A DNA stretch of 64,000 bases from JAXHMB01 sp034521755 (GCA_034521755.1 JAXHMB010000004.1:248001-312000), one strand, 5' to 3'; shown: positions 1-9,598, counted from the stretch's first letter. Notes: generated by a model not told the origin, from the sequence alone. A program made the numbers and translations.

Positions 1-556
1 CGGCAGCCCAGCCGATAGTGCCAAGGCTCATCGCTGAATTATGGTAAATATGATCATTATCAATTCCCGGAAGCCGGAGCTTTAATTTCGGCACAAAGAA
101 AATGAAAGCACCCAGGCAGGCCAATCCCACGCTTAGCCAAAAGTAAAGCATGGAATGAGTGGTAAGAATACCCTTGCTGGCTGCTTTTGCAATATTGAGG
201 CGATAGACCCCCTGGTCATATTCATAAATAGGATTAGATTCTCCCAGGCTTTCATTCGCCCGACTTATAGCCGGCTTTAAGTCCGCAATAAAGTTAAACA
301 CGTTGGCATAGCTTTTACCCTCCATGCTTTTTGTCTGCTCAAGTACCGCATCAAGGTGAGCTTCATTGGAAATGTTTTCTCGTACGATTTCTTCGTTCAG
401 CTCAAAAGGACCCATCAACATACCGGCCGTAAAAAAAAGCAGGCCAATTACAAAAAGTCCTAACCCGGTATAACGAATGATATACCATCTCCTGGAACCG
501 GGATTGGTATCATCCTTAATTTCGTTAATCACCTTATTTAAATTTTTATCGCTCAT
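1..556 (-). CDS. N-terminal part of a membrane protein, cut by the window edge
   Basis: I translated this by hand from the ATG at 556. The frame is open to the window edge, giving about 185 residues. There is one hydrophobic helix at about residues 27-48, a soluble stretch of about 95 residues, and a second helix at about 143-166. The start lies 2 bases after the stop of the FAD oxidoreductase gene, so the two are almost certainly co-transcribed and translationally coupled. No iron-sulfur cysteine cluster is visible in this part. By context it could be the membrane or electron-transfer partner of the oxidoreductase, but that is only inference and I do not recognise the family. Confidence 0.75.
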   Translation of the reverse strand, partial: MSDKNLNKVINEIKDDTNPGSRRWYIIRYTGLGLFVIGLLFFTAGMLMGPFELNEEIVRENISNEAHLDAVLEQTKSMEGKSYANVFNFIADLKPAISRANESLGESNPIYEYDQGVYRLNIAKAASKGILTTHSMLYFWLSVGLACLGAFIFFVPKLKLRLPGIDNDHIYHNSAMSLGTIGWAA

Positions 557-558
557 AG

Positions 559-1908
559 TCAGGCTGACATTCTATTCTTAAACTGAAACAATCCAAAAAG
601 ACCACGTTTCTTTTTGAGCTTCAGGTTTTTCCCGGGATGATTCTCATTGTAATACTCAACAATATCCGGTTCATATTGTTCATAAAATTCCGGATCAAAG
701 TTTGCTTCACCCATATGCTGGAGCACATATTCCAAAGTCTTCCCTTCATCAATCCACTGCTCGCAAACTGCATGACGTAACCGAATACCAAAGGAATTAA
801 AGCCCGTAACGGCACGATCTGATTTTTTGTAATTGATACGCAACAGCAGATCCTTTTCAGGATGTTGCCAACAAAAGGTTTCACAGTCTTCCGGAAGTTT
901 TGGAGGTATGCGCCCGTACGTTTGCCATTCTATGGTCATAAATTTTGCTGAGTTGTACCAAATACCGCGATCATAAGGTTTTCGTTCTCCACACAGATTT
1001 CGAGCCAGGCATTCTCCCTGCTTTCTTCCAGTATACCAAAGCTGTTCAACGGGCGGATCGCCTTCCGGCACTTCCTTGAATTCGGCACAATCACCGGCCG
1101 CATAAATATCGGTGACATTGGTTTCAAAGTGTCGGTTCACCAACACTCCTCGGTTCGTCTCAATATCCGTTGGCTCTACTAAATCCAGGTTGGGATGAAC
1201 ACCCGGGGTTAGCGCCACAAACTGACAGGAAATTTCTTCTCCGCTCTGTGTAACTACAGCCCGGACTCTGCCATTTTCATCCGACAAAATCTTTTCGAGG
1301 TTCGTTTCCAGGCGTAAATCAATGTGGTGCCTGCGAATTTCCTGGTTGACCATTTTAGCTTCTTCCATCGGAAGAGCATTATCCCAGTAGTTTGTCTCGC
1401 GAACTAAAAAAGTAGTGGGGATGTCTCGGGTATGGAGCATTTCTGCAACTTCAATGCCAATCAATCCGCCACCTACAATTACAGCGCGGTCAATATTTTT
1501 GGTATTTTCTTCCATCCGCTGCAAATCCTGATAACTGTACAAGCCCTGCACACCTTTTAAATCTTCGCCTTCCCATCCAAATTTATTGGGCTTGGAGCCG
1601 GTAGCAATAACCAGCTTGTCGTAGTTAACAGAATTTCCCTCGCGCAGCTTCAGCTCCTTGGTTGCAGCGTTAATACCAGTCACATGGTCGTAGATCAAGT
1701 TCAAATCATTCTTTTCCCAAAAATGATCCTCATAGGGCTTGGTGTGATCATATTCCATATGCCCCATATAAATGTACATTAGTGCAGTACGAGAAAAGAA
1801 ATACTTGGTCTCACTTGAGATGATAGTAATATCCCAGTCTTTTACCTTCCTCACATAGCGAGCCACTGTAGTACCGGTAATTCCATTGCCGATTATCACC
1901 AAATGCAT
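559..1908 (-). CDS. FAD/NAD(P)-dependent pyridine nucleotide-disulfide oxidoreductase
   Basis: About 450 residues with a two-dinucleotide-fold layout. An N-terminal FAD site (IIGNGITG) comes within the first 20 residues, a second NAD(P) site (VGGGLIGIE) near residue 150, and the FAD-closing motif AAGDCAE near 270. This is the architecture of the nitrite-reductase/rubredoxin-reductase-like NADH oxidoreductase group. No redox-active CxxC pair is seen, so it is not a thioredoxin-type disulfide reductase. The start is ambiguous. A GTG at 1923 adds five residues, but I prefer the ATG at 1908 because it places the Rossmann strand directly at the N-terminus. Its partner is probably the membrane protein starting 2 bases downstream. 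The substrate is unknown. Confidence 0.85.
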   Translation of the reverse strand: MHLVIIGNGITGTTVARYVRKVKDWDITIISSETKYFFSRTALMYIYMGHMEYDHTKPYEDHFWEKNDLNLIYDHVTGINAATKELKLREGNSVNYDKLVIATGSKPNKFGWEGEDLKGVQGLYSYQDLQRMEENTKNIDRAVIVGGGLIGIEVAEMLHTRDIPTTFLVRETNYWDNALPMEEAKMVNQEIRRHHIDLRLETNLEKILSDENGRVRAVVTQSGEEISCQFVALTPGVHPNLDLVEPTDIETNRGVLVNRHFETNVTDIYAAGDCAEFKEVPEGDPPVEQLWYTGRKQGECLARNLCGERKPYDRGIWYNSAKFMTIEWQTYGRIPPKLPEDCETFCWQHPEKDLLLRINYKKSDRAVTGFNSFGIRLRHAVCEQWIDEGKTLEYVLQHMGEANFDPEFYEQYEPDIVEYYNENHPGKNLKLKKKRGLFGLFQFKNRMSA

Positions 1909-2065
1909 GCGGGTACTCTTCACTTAGTATTCAATTACTTTCGTTGGTTTGATGCAGGCTGGTCCTTTAATCTTACCATCAGAAATAACCTACACAATTC
2001 CTGATGATAAATCATAACAAGACTATAACTAAAACTGTGCTTTGAAAACAAAAATATACCTAAAC

Positions 2066-4513
2066 TTACAGCTGCCAGATCTTTTCGGCATAATTTTGAA
2101 TAGAACGATCAGATGAGAAGTGACCCATGTTCGCTACATTCACAATGGCCTTGCGGTTCCACTCTTCCGAATCTGAATAGGCATGGTTGGCTTTATCCTG
2201 CTCATCAATATACGATTTGTAATCAGCCAGCAACATGTAATAATCTCCCTGGTTAAGCAACGCATTGGTAACGGGATGAAATACTTCGGGATCATCCGCT
2301 TCAAAAAAACCATCGCTCAGCCGGGCAAAAATTTGCTGCAGTTCTTCATTGTGATCTACATAAGCAGAAGGTTCATATCCTGCACTTTTTAACTCGTTAA
2401 TTTCATCCACGGTGTTTCCAAAGATGAAAATATTTTCCTTGCCCACACGCTCGCGGATCTCAATATTGGCGCCATCCAGTGTGCCTATGGTGAGCGCACC
2501 ATTCAGGGCAAATTTCATATTGCCGGTTCCTGAAGCCTCCATCCCGGCCGTAGAAATCTGCTCCGAAAGATTAGCAGCCGGTATCATTCGCTCGGCCAAA
2601 GAAACACTGTAGTTGGGCAGAAAAACAATTTTCAGCTGATCGTTGACATCCGGATCATTATTCACTTTTTCAGCCACGCTATGTATAAGTTTGATATGGA
2701 GCTTGGCCATCGTATAGCCCGGCGCCGCTTTCCCGGCAAAAAGCTTGGTCACCGGATTTTCAAGTTCAGCTCCGGCTTTTATTCGGTTATATAAAGTGAT
2801 GGCATGAAAAATATTGAGCAGCTGACGCTTATATTCGTGAATACGCTTTACATGAATGTCAAAAATAGAATGAGGGTCGACCTCTATCCCTAATTCCTGT
2901 TTGATATATGCTGCAAGTTCTTGCTTGTTTTGCTGCTTGATGTTAGCAAACTGTTCTCTAAATGAGGCATCATCAGCCAAAGGCTCTATTTGCTGCAGCT
3001 GATCTAAATCCGAAACCCATTCATCACCAATATGTTCAGAAATAAGATCGGCCAGAGGACGATTACATTGCCGCAGCCACCTGCGCGGAGTAATGCCGTT
3101 CGTCACATTTTCAAATTTGTCAGCAAACTCCGGCTGAAAATCTTTGAAGGTCGTTTCCTTCATCAGCTCGCTGTGAATTTCAGAAACGCCATTAATTTTT
3201 CGGGCGCCAATCACTCCCAGATTTCCCATACGTACCTTTGCATTCATCTCATCCGTAATAATCCGCATACGATCTTTGCGATTTTCTTCAGCCTCGGTAT
3301 TCACTTCAATAGAATTTTGGAAACGCTTGTCAATTTCCCGGATAATCTGCACGTGACGCGGCAGCAAGTTTGACATCAACGAAAGCGGCCACTTTTCGAG
3401 CGCTTCGGGCATCAGCGTGTGGTTGGTATAATGAATAGTCTCGGTGACAATCTCCCAGCTTTGATTCCAGCCCAAACCTTCTTCGTCCATTAACAGGCGC
3501 ATCAATTCGGGGATAGCCAAATTCGGATGGGTGTCGTTGCATTGTATCGCCATCTTGTCCGGAATCTTATTCAGATCGTCAAACTGTACTTTAAAGCGGT
3601 CGAAGGCATCACGCAATGAACAAGCCACCAAAAAATACTCCTGCTTTAGGCGCAGCTCCTGACCTTTAAAGACTTTGTCATTGGGATACAGCACCCGTGA
3701 AATATTTTCTTCTTCCAGGCTGGTGCGCAACGCATCCACGTAATCGCCGTCATTAAAACTTTCCAAATCAAAAGCATGGGCTGAAGTTGCCTTCCACAAT
3801 CGCAAGTGATTTACCACATCATTCTGATAGCCGGGGATGGGCGTATCATAAGCCAGCGCCTGAACATCGTGCGTGTTTATCCAGTCAAACCGCGTATGGC
3901 CATCACGGTCTTCGTAGGTGGTCGTCTCACCATAAAACTTAACCGGAAACTGAATCTTAGGCCGTACAATTCCCCAGGGATATCCATACTGCAGCCAGAG
4001 ATCCGGCTTTTCCAGCTGCCAACCATTATCAAATTCCTGGTCAAAAATACCGTAGTCGTAACGAATGCCATAGCCCAGTGCGGGAATTCCCAGGGTAGCC
4101 ATAGAATCCAGATAGCAGGCGGCCAGACGGCCCAGCCCGCCGTTCCCCAGACCGGCATCCACCTCTGCTTCGCGCACCTCTTCGTAATCGAGGCCCACCT
4201 CTTTGAACGCTTCGGCGGCAACATCCTGCATGCCCAGATTGATAAGCATATTATCCATCAGCCGGCCAATCAAAAACTCCATGGAAATATAGTACACCCG
4301 CTTTGATTCCTCTTTATAATATCTTTGCTGAGTGGTCATCCATCGCTCATGCAGACGATCCATCACGCTTAACACTACGCTGCGGTAGTTATCCCATTCG
4401 GTGGTAGAAAGTTCGTCTTTGGCCAGGGTATACCTTAGATGCTGCTGGATGTCTCTTTTAAAGGCATCAACATCCATGCCCGTCCTGGGGTTGCCATTAT
4501 AGTCGTGTGACAT
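2066..4513 (-). CDS. glgP: glycogen/starch phosphorylase
   Basis: 815 residues, the usual length of the family. The enzyme removes glucose-1-phosphate from the non-reducing ends of glycogen using pyridoxal phosphate, in the cytoplasm. The PLP-lysine region is clear (GTGNMKFALNG, lysine near residue 665), as are GNGGLGRLAACYLDS near residue 122 and NVTNGITPRRW in the middle. The ATG at 4513 is followed directly by the conserved N-terminal helix region. A hairpin lies between this gene and the lipoprotein gene upstream, so it probably has its own promoter in 4514-4592. Together with glgB at the other end of the window it suggests an active glycogen cycle. The identity is secure. Confidence 0.97.
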   Translation of the reverse strand: MSHDYNGNPRTGMDVDAFKRDIQQHLRYTLAKDELSTTEWDNYRSVVLSVMDRLHERWMTTQQRYYKEESKRVYYISMEFLIGRLMDNMLINLGMQDVAAEAFKEVGLDYEEVREAEVDAGLGNGGLGRLAACYLDSMATLGIPALGYGIRYDYGIFDQEFDNGWQLEKPDLWLQYGYPWGIVRPKIQFPVKFYGETTTYEDRDGHTRFDWINTHDVQALAYDTPIPGYQNDVVNHLRLWKATSAHAFDLESFNDGDYVDALRTSLEEENISRVLYPNDKVFKGQELRLKQEYFLVACSLRDAFDRFKVQFDDLNKIPDKMAIQCNDTHPNLAIPELMRLLMDEEGLGWNQSWEIVTETIHYTNHTLMPEALEKWPLSLMSNLLPRHVQIIREIDKRFQNSIEVNTEAEENRKDRMRIITDEMNAKVRMGNLGVIGARKINGVSEIHSELMKETTFKDFQPEFADKFENVTNGITPRRWLRQCNRPLADLISEHIGDEWVSDLDQLQQIEPLADDASFREQFANIKQQNKQELAAYIKQELGIEVDPHSIFDIHVKRIHEYKRQLLNIFHAITLYNRIKAGAELENPVTKLFAGKAAPGYTMAKLHIKLIHSVAEKVNNDPDVNDQLKIVFLPNYSVSLAERMIPAANLSEQISTAGMEASGTGNMKFALNGALTIGTLDGANIEIRERVGKENIFIFGNTVDEINELKSAGYEPSAYVDHNEELQQIFARLSDGFFEADDPEVFHPVTNALLNQGDYYMLLADYKSYIDEQDKANHAYSDSEEWNRKAIVNVANMGHFSSDRSIQNYAEKIWQL

Positions 4514-4592
4514 ATACTCCTAATTAGCTCAACTTTTTGCTAATAAAGATGTGCAAATAAAAGGGGAAAATGAAGTGCTTTATATATCATAG

Positions 4593-4625
4593 AAACATGG
4601 CAAGTTTTCAAAACTTGCCATGTTT
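4593..4625 (-). terminator. hairpin after BspA-like lipoprotein copy A
   Basis: A perfect 16-base inverted repeat: arm 4593-4608, a single central C, arm 4610-4625. It lies 9 bases past the stop of the lipoprotein gene. Read on the minus strand the stem ends in a short T-rich stretch. A near-identical hairpin follows the second lipoprotein copy at 6602-6634, so it belongs to the duplicated unit. A factor-independent terminator is the simplest reading, although the T tract is weak. Confidence 0.65.
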
Positions 4626-4634
4626 TTAGCGTAT

Positions 4635-6440
4635 TTATGGACTTGGACAGGTTCCCCAAACGGGTTTATTGCTGTTTGTAAGCGGGCTGCCCGTGGAAAA
4701 GTCTGTGGGCTCTGAAGAAATGTTGGAAACACACCAGCCGCTTAGATCTTGATTAAAGGAACTGCTGGCATTAAACATATAACCCATATAGTTTACCGAA
4801 GAGACATCCCAGCCGCCAATATCCTGATTAAAAGAGCCGGCCCCTTGAAACGTTGAATATAAGGTAATTACCGCTGACACATCCCAGCTACCTATGTCTT
4901 GGTTAAAGGAGGAGGCGCCATTAAACATATAAGCTATATTTTCTACTGATGAGACATTCCAACTGCTGATATCTCCATTAAAGGAACTGGCATCCTTAAA
5001 CATCCCTATCATCGAAGTCACAGACGAGACGTCCCAGCCGTTAAGATCCTGGTTGAAAACATTTGCTCCCTCAAACATTCTGATCATGTTTGTGACAGAT
5101 GAAACGTCCCAACTCCCAATATCCTGGTTAAAAGAGCTGGCTTCTTCAAACATATAACTCATATTGATTACCGAAGAGACATCCCAGCCGCCAATATCCT
5201 GATTGAAGGAACTGGCATTTTCAAACATTCTATTCATACTCGTAACGCTGCTCACATTCCAGCTACTTATATTGGCATTAAATGCCGCAGCATCATGAAA
5301 CATAGACCTCATGTCGGTTACATTACTAACATTCCAGTTGCTAATATCCTGATTAAAAGAGCTGGCTTCTACAAACATATTCCCCATATCGGTTACACTG
5401 GATACGTTCCAACTGCTTATGTCCCCATCAAAAGCCGTGGCTCCACTAAACATAAAACCCATATCGGTTACAGAAGACACATCCCAGCTGGCAATATCTC
5501 CGTTAAAAGAGTCTGCTCCATTAAACATAGAACGCATATCGGTTACAGAAGACACATCCCAACTGCTAAGATCTGCATTGAAGTTGGATGCACCGGAAAA
5601 CATAAAACTCATATTGGTTACTGCCGAGACATCCCAGCCGCTGAGATCCTGATTGAAGGAGCTGGCATTTTCAAACATACCGCCCATATCAGTCACACTG
5701 CTCACATCCCAATGGCTGATATCCCCGTTGAAATTCGTCTCATTCTGAAATAACCCACTCATATCGGTGATTCCACTGGTACAAGTCGTAGGCGCATTGG
5801 ACGGGGTAATCTGGCCGACGCTTCGTTTGGTGTAGGTGGTGCCGTTAACCGTACCCGTATCACCCACAGAGGCATCATCGCAAGTAATGGTTACTCCGTT
5901 AGAAGCCAGTTTAAAGGCTTTCTCCTCAAATACCGCCGTCACCTGTTTCGCCTCATCAATGGTAATTTGCTCCGGATTGGTGGTGCCGGTTAGGTCGCCC
6001 TGCCATTCGATAAACTCCCAGTTGGCATCCGGGCTGGCCGTCAGCTCTACCTCTGTACCGCTGTCGTAGTCGGTGGGCTTGTTGGAGACTACCTGCTCGT
6101 CAACCGTTCCCTGTCCGTTGGTATTTACGGTGAGGGCGTACTGCTTCTTGGTAAAGATGGCGGTAATGTCTTTGTCGGCATCCATGGTCACCGAGGCCGA
6201 AGCGCTGCTGCCGGTGTAGTCGCCTTCCCAGCGATCAAACACCCATTCGGAGTTGGGAGTAGCCGTAATATCGGCCGTGCTGCCTTTGTCATACACCTGC
6301 TCGGCAGGCGACACGCTGCCGCCTTCCGTAGGAGAGGCCGTGAGGGTTAGGGTATATTGTGGTGTGGAATTGTTGGAGCCGCAGCCGGCAAGCAACAGAA
6401 ACCCGCCCAGCACTACGGCTAAAAGTGATAGCTTCTTCAT
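4635..6440 (-). CDS. BspA-like (DUF285) repeat surface lipoprotein, copy A
   Basis: 601 residues. Lipoprotein signal with lipobox LLAGC, cysteine at residue 20. Two domains of about 70 residues with W-x(6)-G-x(14-18)-A-V/I-F endings follow (about 29-98 and 101-172), resembling InlB-type B repeats. From about residue 220 there are 13 tandem 25-residue repeats of the form FNxDIxxWDVSSVTxMxxMFxxAxx plus a partial one. These are the BspA/DUF285 type, known from secreted and surface proteins that often bind host or matrix components. A cysteine-bearing final repeat closes the array. The protein is probably outer-membrane anchored, and the ligand is unknown. It is duplicated immediately upstream as a broken copy at 6644-8371. 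Confidence 0.9.
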   Translation of the reverse strand: MKKLSLLAVVLGGFLLLAGCGSNNSTPQYTLTLTASPTEGGSVSPAEQVYDKGSTADITATPNSEWVFDRWEGDYTGSSASASVTMDADKDITAIFTKKQYALTVNTNGQGTVDEQVVSNKPTDYDSGTEVELTASPDANWEFIEWQGDLTGTTNPEQITIDEAKQVTAVFEEKAFKLASNGVTITCDDASVGDTGTVNGTTYTKRSVGQITPSNAPTTCTSGITDMSGLFQNETNFNGDISHWDVSSVTDMGGMFENASSFNQDLSGWDVSAVTNMSFMFSGASNFNADLSSWDVSSVTDMRSMFNGADSFNGDIASWDVSSVTDMGFMFSGATAFDGDISSWNVSSVTDMGNMFVEASSFNQDISNWNVSNVTDMRSMFHDAAAFNANISSWNVSSVTSMNRMFENASSFNQDIGGWDVSSVINMSYMFEEASSFNQDIGSWDVSSVTNMIRMFEGANVFNQDLNGWDVSSVTSMIGMFKDASSFNGDISSWNVSSVENIAYMFNGASSFNQDIGSWDVSAVITLYSTFQGAGSFNQDIGGWDVSSVNYMGYMFNASSSFNQDLSGWCVSNISSEPTDFSTGSPLTNSNKPVWGTCPSP

Positions 6441-6510
6441 AATGAAATAGTTTTTTTGTAGATGAAAAATAATAATTGACCAAACAGTAATACCTTGATA
6501 AAATCATTGG

Positions 6511-6521
6511 TCTATTAGTAT
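6511..6521 (-). promoter_or_regulatory. upstream motif shared by the two lipoprotein copies (A)
   Basis: On the minus strand ATACTAATAGA lies about 71-81 bases before the start codon of copy A, preceded by an ACGTAA stretch. The same 11 bases, with a similar ACGCAT flank, lie 64-74 bases before copy B, while much of the rest of the two leaders has diverged. This suggests a kept promoter or regulator site; its function is inferred. Confidence 0.35.
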
Positions 6522-6601
6522 TTACGTAAGAAGAAACGGAAAGGGCTCATAAAGTATGATTTCCCCAGATTAAGGGAATGAAGTGCTTTTATATATCATA
6601 T

Positions 6602-6634
6602 AAACATGGCAAGTTTAAAAAACTTGCCATGTTT
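6602..6634 (-). terminator. hairpin after BspA-like lipoprotein copy B
   Basis: Perfect 15-base arms 6602-6616 and 6620-6634 around an AAA loop, 9 bases after the stop of copy B. The flanking sequence also matches the hairpin after copy A, which shows that gene and terminator were duplicated together. Confidence 0.6.
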
Positions 6635-6643
6635 TTAGCGTAT

Positions 6644-8371
6644 TTACGAGCCCGGGCACGTGCCCCAAACCGGTTTATTGCTGTTTGTGAGCGGACTGCC
6701 CGTGGAAAAGTCTATGGGCTCAGAAGAAATGTTAGATACGCACCAAACACTTATATCCTGGTTAAAAGACGAAGCATCCAGAAACATAGCCTCCATATTT
6801 GTTACAGAAGATACATCCCAACTACTGATATCATTATTGAAATTACTTGCATTCACTAAACATATAGCTCATATCAGTAACCTGGAGACACATTCCAGTT
6901 GCTGAGATCTCTATCGAAAGCCGTACGGAAAAACATGCTGCTCATATCGGTACAAGAACTGAAGATAACGTCCCAGTTACTTATGTTTCCATTAAAAGAA
7001 CTGAAGCAATAATAAACATACCACGCATATTGGTTGTGTTGGACACATCCCAGTTGTTCAGGTCGTTGGTTGAAGGAAGAAGCACCGAAAAACATGCCAC
7101 TCATATCTTTTACACTTGATACATCCCAACTGCTGATTTCTGCATTAAAAGACTCAGCACCTTGAAACATCCTGCGCATACTGGTTACATTAGACACATT
7201 CCAGTTGCTGAGATCTCCATTAAATGCCAAAGCTTCATTAAACATACGCCTCCATATCTGTTATTCCCGAAACATCCCAGTCACCTATATCTCTATTGAA
7301 AGAGTTCGCGCCACGAAACATCCTATTCATGTCGGTTACATTACTAACATCCCAGTTGTTAAGATCTTGGTTAAATAGACTCAGCACCTTGAAACATCGA
7401 AGATCATATCTGTTACGGAGGAGACATCCCAGTTATTAATATTTTGATTAAAGGATTAGCACCTTTAAGCATAAACTTTCATAATCGTTATGCTAACGTC
7501 CCACTGCTCATCGCTAACGACTTAGCAGACTCAAACATTCCATACATATTTGTTACACGAGATCCCTGTGGTTGAATGCGGCGTTATTAGTATTAAACAT
7601 CCGGCGCATTGAATCTTTGAAACTCCGAGCGATACGTCCCAGTGACTAATATCTCCATTAAAGGAGATGTCGTCATTAAACAAAACCTCCATATCCGTGA
7701 TACCTGACGTACAGGTCGTCGGGGCATTCGTTGGGAGTGATCTGGGAATTGCTGCGCTTGGTGTAGGTGGTCCCGTTAATCGTGCCGGTGTCACCCACGC
7801 TGGCCGCATCACATATAATGGTTACTCCATTTTGAGCCACATAGAATGCTTTCTCCTCAAATACGGCCGTAACATCTTTTGGGTCATCAATGGTGATCTG
7901 CTGGGGATTGGCGGTGCCGGTCAGGTCGCCCTGCCATTCGATAAACTCCCAGCCGGTAGCAGCATTGGCCGTCAGTTCTACCTCTGTACCGCTGTCGTAG
8001 TCGGTGGGCTTGCTGGAGACCACCTGCTCGTCTACCGTGCCCTGCCCGTTGGTATTTACGGTGAGGGCGTACTGTTTCTTTTCAAAGATAGCGGTAATGT
8101 CTTTGTCGGCATCCATGGTCACCGAGGCTGAAGCGCTGCTGCCGGTGTAGTCGCCTTCCCAGCGATCAAAAACCCATTCCTGATTCGGGGTTGCCGTAAT
8201 ATCGGCTGTAGCCCCTTTGTCATACACCTGCTCGGCAGGCGACACGCTGCCGCCTTCGGTAGGAGAGGCCGTGAGGGTTAGGGTATATTGTGGAGTAGAG
8301 TTGTTGGAGCCGCAGCCGGCAAGCAGCAGAAGTCCGCCCAGCATTACGGCTAAAAGTGATAGCTTCTTCAT
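6644..8371 (-). pseudogene. BspA-like repeat lipoprotein, copy B, broken by many frameshifts
   Basis: The N-terminal 200 or so residues (ATG at 8371, lipobox LLAGC, two B-repeat-like domains) are nearly identical to copy A and read in frame to about 7735, where one extra base (ACGAATGCC against the expected pattern) shifts the frame. From there to 6644 the DUF285 repeats can be followed by hopping between frames: 7531-7812, 6874-7245 and 6644-6856 each carry recognisable FNxxIxxWDVS units. The fragments keep their amino-acid consensus well. The damage is therefore mostly one- or two-base indels, not stop-forming substitutions. Either the copy decayed very recently or this repeat-rich stretch was poorly assembled. 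The C-terminus again ends in a cysteine-bearing last repeat. Confidence 0.8.
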
Positions 8372-8434
8372 AATAGATACGTTTTTAAATGTTGGTCAAA
8401 ATGAATCAGATGATTCTTTCCTGAAAAACTTTAT

Positions 8435-8445
8435 TCTATTAGTAT
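8435..8445 (-). promoter_or_regulatory. upstream motif shared by the two lipoprotein copies (B)
   Basis: ATACTAATAGA on the minus strand, 64-74 bases upstream of the ATG of copy B. It matches the site upstream of copy A at 6511-6521. Confidence 0.35.
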
Positions 8446-8534
8446 ATGCGTGAGAGAAAGCAGAATGGGGACAAAAAGATTAACCTGCCTCTAATTTTCT
8501 TATAAAAAAGAAGGGTACTTAATGAGGAAAAAAG

Positions 8535-9412
8535 TTATCCTTTCCTGTAAATACCGCGATCAGGAGAAAATCCGGGGCGGGTGATGTTGGTGGGAAGCTC
8601 CAGGTCCAGCAGCCCTTCATAGGCGTTGATGGCTACAAAATCCTGCTCAAAGAGTCCGTATACCGCCGAGCCGCTGCCCGTCATGGAGGCATAGATGGCT
8701 CCAAACTCATAGAACTGATCTTTCAGATTTCCGGACACATTGATGCGCTGAAAGACCGACTGCTCCAAATCATTAAACAGCATATAGCGCCATTCTTCGG
8801 GGTCTTCTTCGGTAAGCACTCGTTCGATTTCAAAGTCGGGATCGGGATTGGGCCGGCAGTATTGATAGGCTTCGGCCGTGCTGCTTGCTTGTCCCGGGAA
8901 GCAGGTTACAATCCACAGGTTGGGCTGAATATCCAGCTCCTTAATTTCCTGACCCATGCCTTTGCCAATGCCTGTTTTGCCTTTGATAAAGAAGGGAATA
9001 TCAGCACCCAGGTCGCGGCTCAAATCAATCAGTTCATCCTCAGATAAGCCCAGGCCTTCAATCTTATTGAGCATGCGAAGGGTCAGCGCTGCATTGCTGC
9101 TGCCGCCGCCCAGTCCGGCACCCGCAGGTATATGCTTTTCTACATTAATGTGATAGTTATGCTCAAGACCCACATATCGCCGCAATACATTGATAGCCTG
9201 AATAATAAGATTGCGCTCATCAACGGGAATATCTTCGTCCGTCATCTCCAGCTTCATTTCCGGAGCCTGCTGAACTTCAAACCGGTCCTTCCACTCCAGA
9301 AAAGCAAACCCTGTTTCAATGTTATGATATCCGGTAGGACAGACGCTCCAGGACATTAAGTCCCAGGTTTATTTTAGCATGTGAGTCAGCGATCCAGAGA
9401 GTCTTTAGCCAT
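8535..9412 (-). CDS. ispE: 4-diphosphocytidyl-2-C-methyl-D-erythritol kinase, frame broken near the start
   Basis: IspE phosphorylates CDP-methylerythritol in the non-mevalonate isoprenoid pathway. The open frame 8535-9356 (273 residues) carries the GHMP ATP loop GAGLGGGSSNAA and the family C-terminus. However, it begins at GYHNIETGF and lacks the first conserved block. That block (SHAKINLGLNVLER, with the catalytic lysine) is present just upstream in another frame. A good start (ATG at 9412, preceded by AGCAGG) lies in a third frame. Skipping one T in CGC-T-GAC (about 9388) and one T in TCC-T-ACC (about 9336) restores one frame of about 291 residues, the normal IspE length. The function is normally essential where this pathway is used, so base-calling errors are more likely than a true pseudogene. 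Confidence 0.85.
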
Positions 9413-9518
9413 GATACCTGCTTTTGTTTACTTAAAAATATTTATGCTGCAATATGAGCTTTTATGTTTTTACATCCCCCACGGCCAACGCCGCACCCCC
9501 TTCAAAGGGAGACTAAGT

Positions 9519-9575
9519 CCCCTCCGAGGAGGGGTGCTCCCGATCCGAGCATTCGAGATCGGAGCGGGGTGGGTC
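9519..9575. repeat. intergenic hairpin repeat, CCCCTCC-GGAGGGG type
   Basis: Perfect arms 9519-9525 and 9528-9534 around GA, followed by a second imperfect dyad containing CCGATCCGAGCATTCGAGATCGG. A related block starting with CCCCTC-TA-GAGGGG lies at 31988-32001. It resembles the dispersed REP-like intergenic elements of this phylum and may act as a transcription end between the CCA enzyme gene and ispE. Confidence 0.5.
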
Positions 9576-9598
9576 AGATGTTCTGAGATACTAAAAGC

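Noticed and set aside
5295..5753. Plus-strand open frame of 152 codons inside the lipoprotein gene
   Set aside because: It is the mirror of the 25-residue repeats on the other strand; its own repeats follow the same period and there is no start signal.
4740..5760. Regular 75-base repeats that resemble a CRISPR array or minisatellite
   Set aside because: They are codon-level repeats of the DUF285 protein units in an intact frame; there are no uniform direct repeats with unique spacers.
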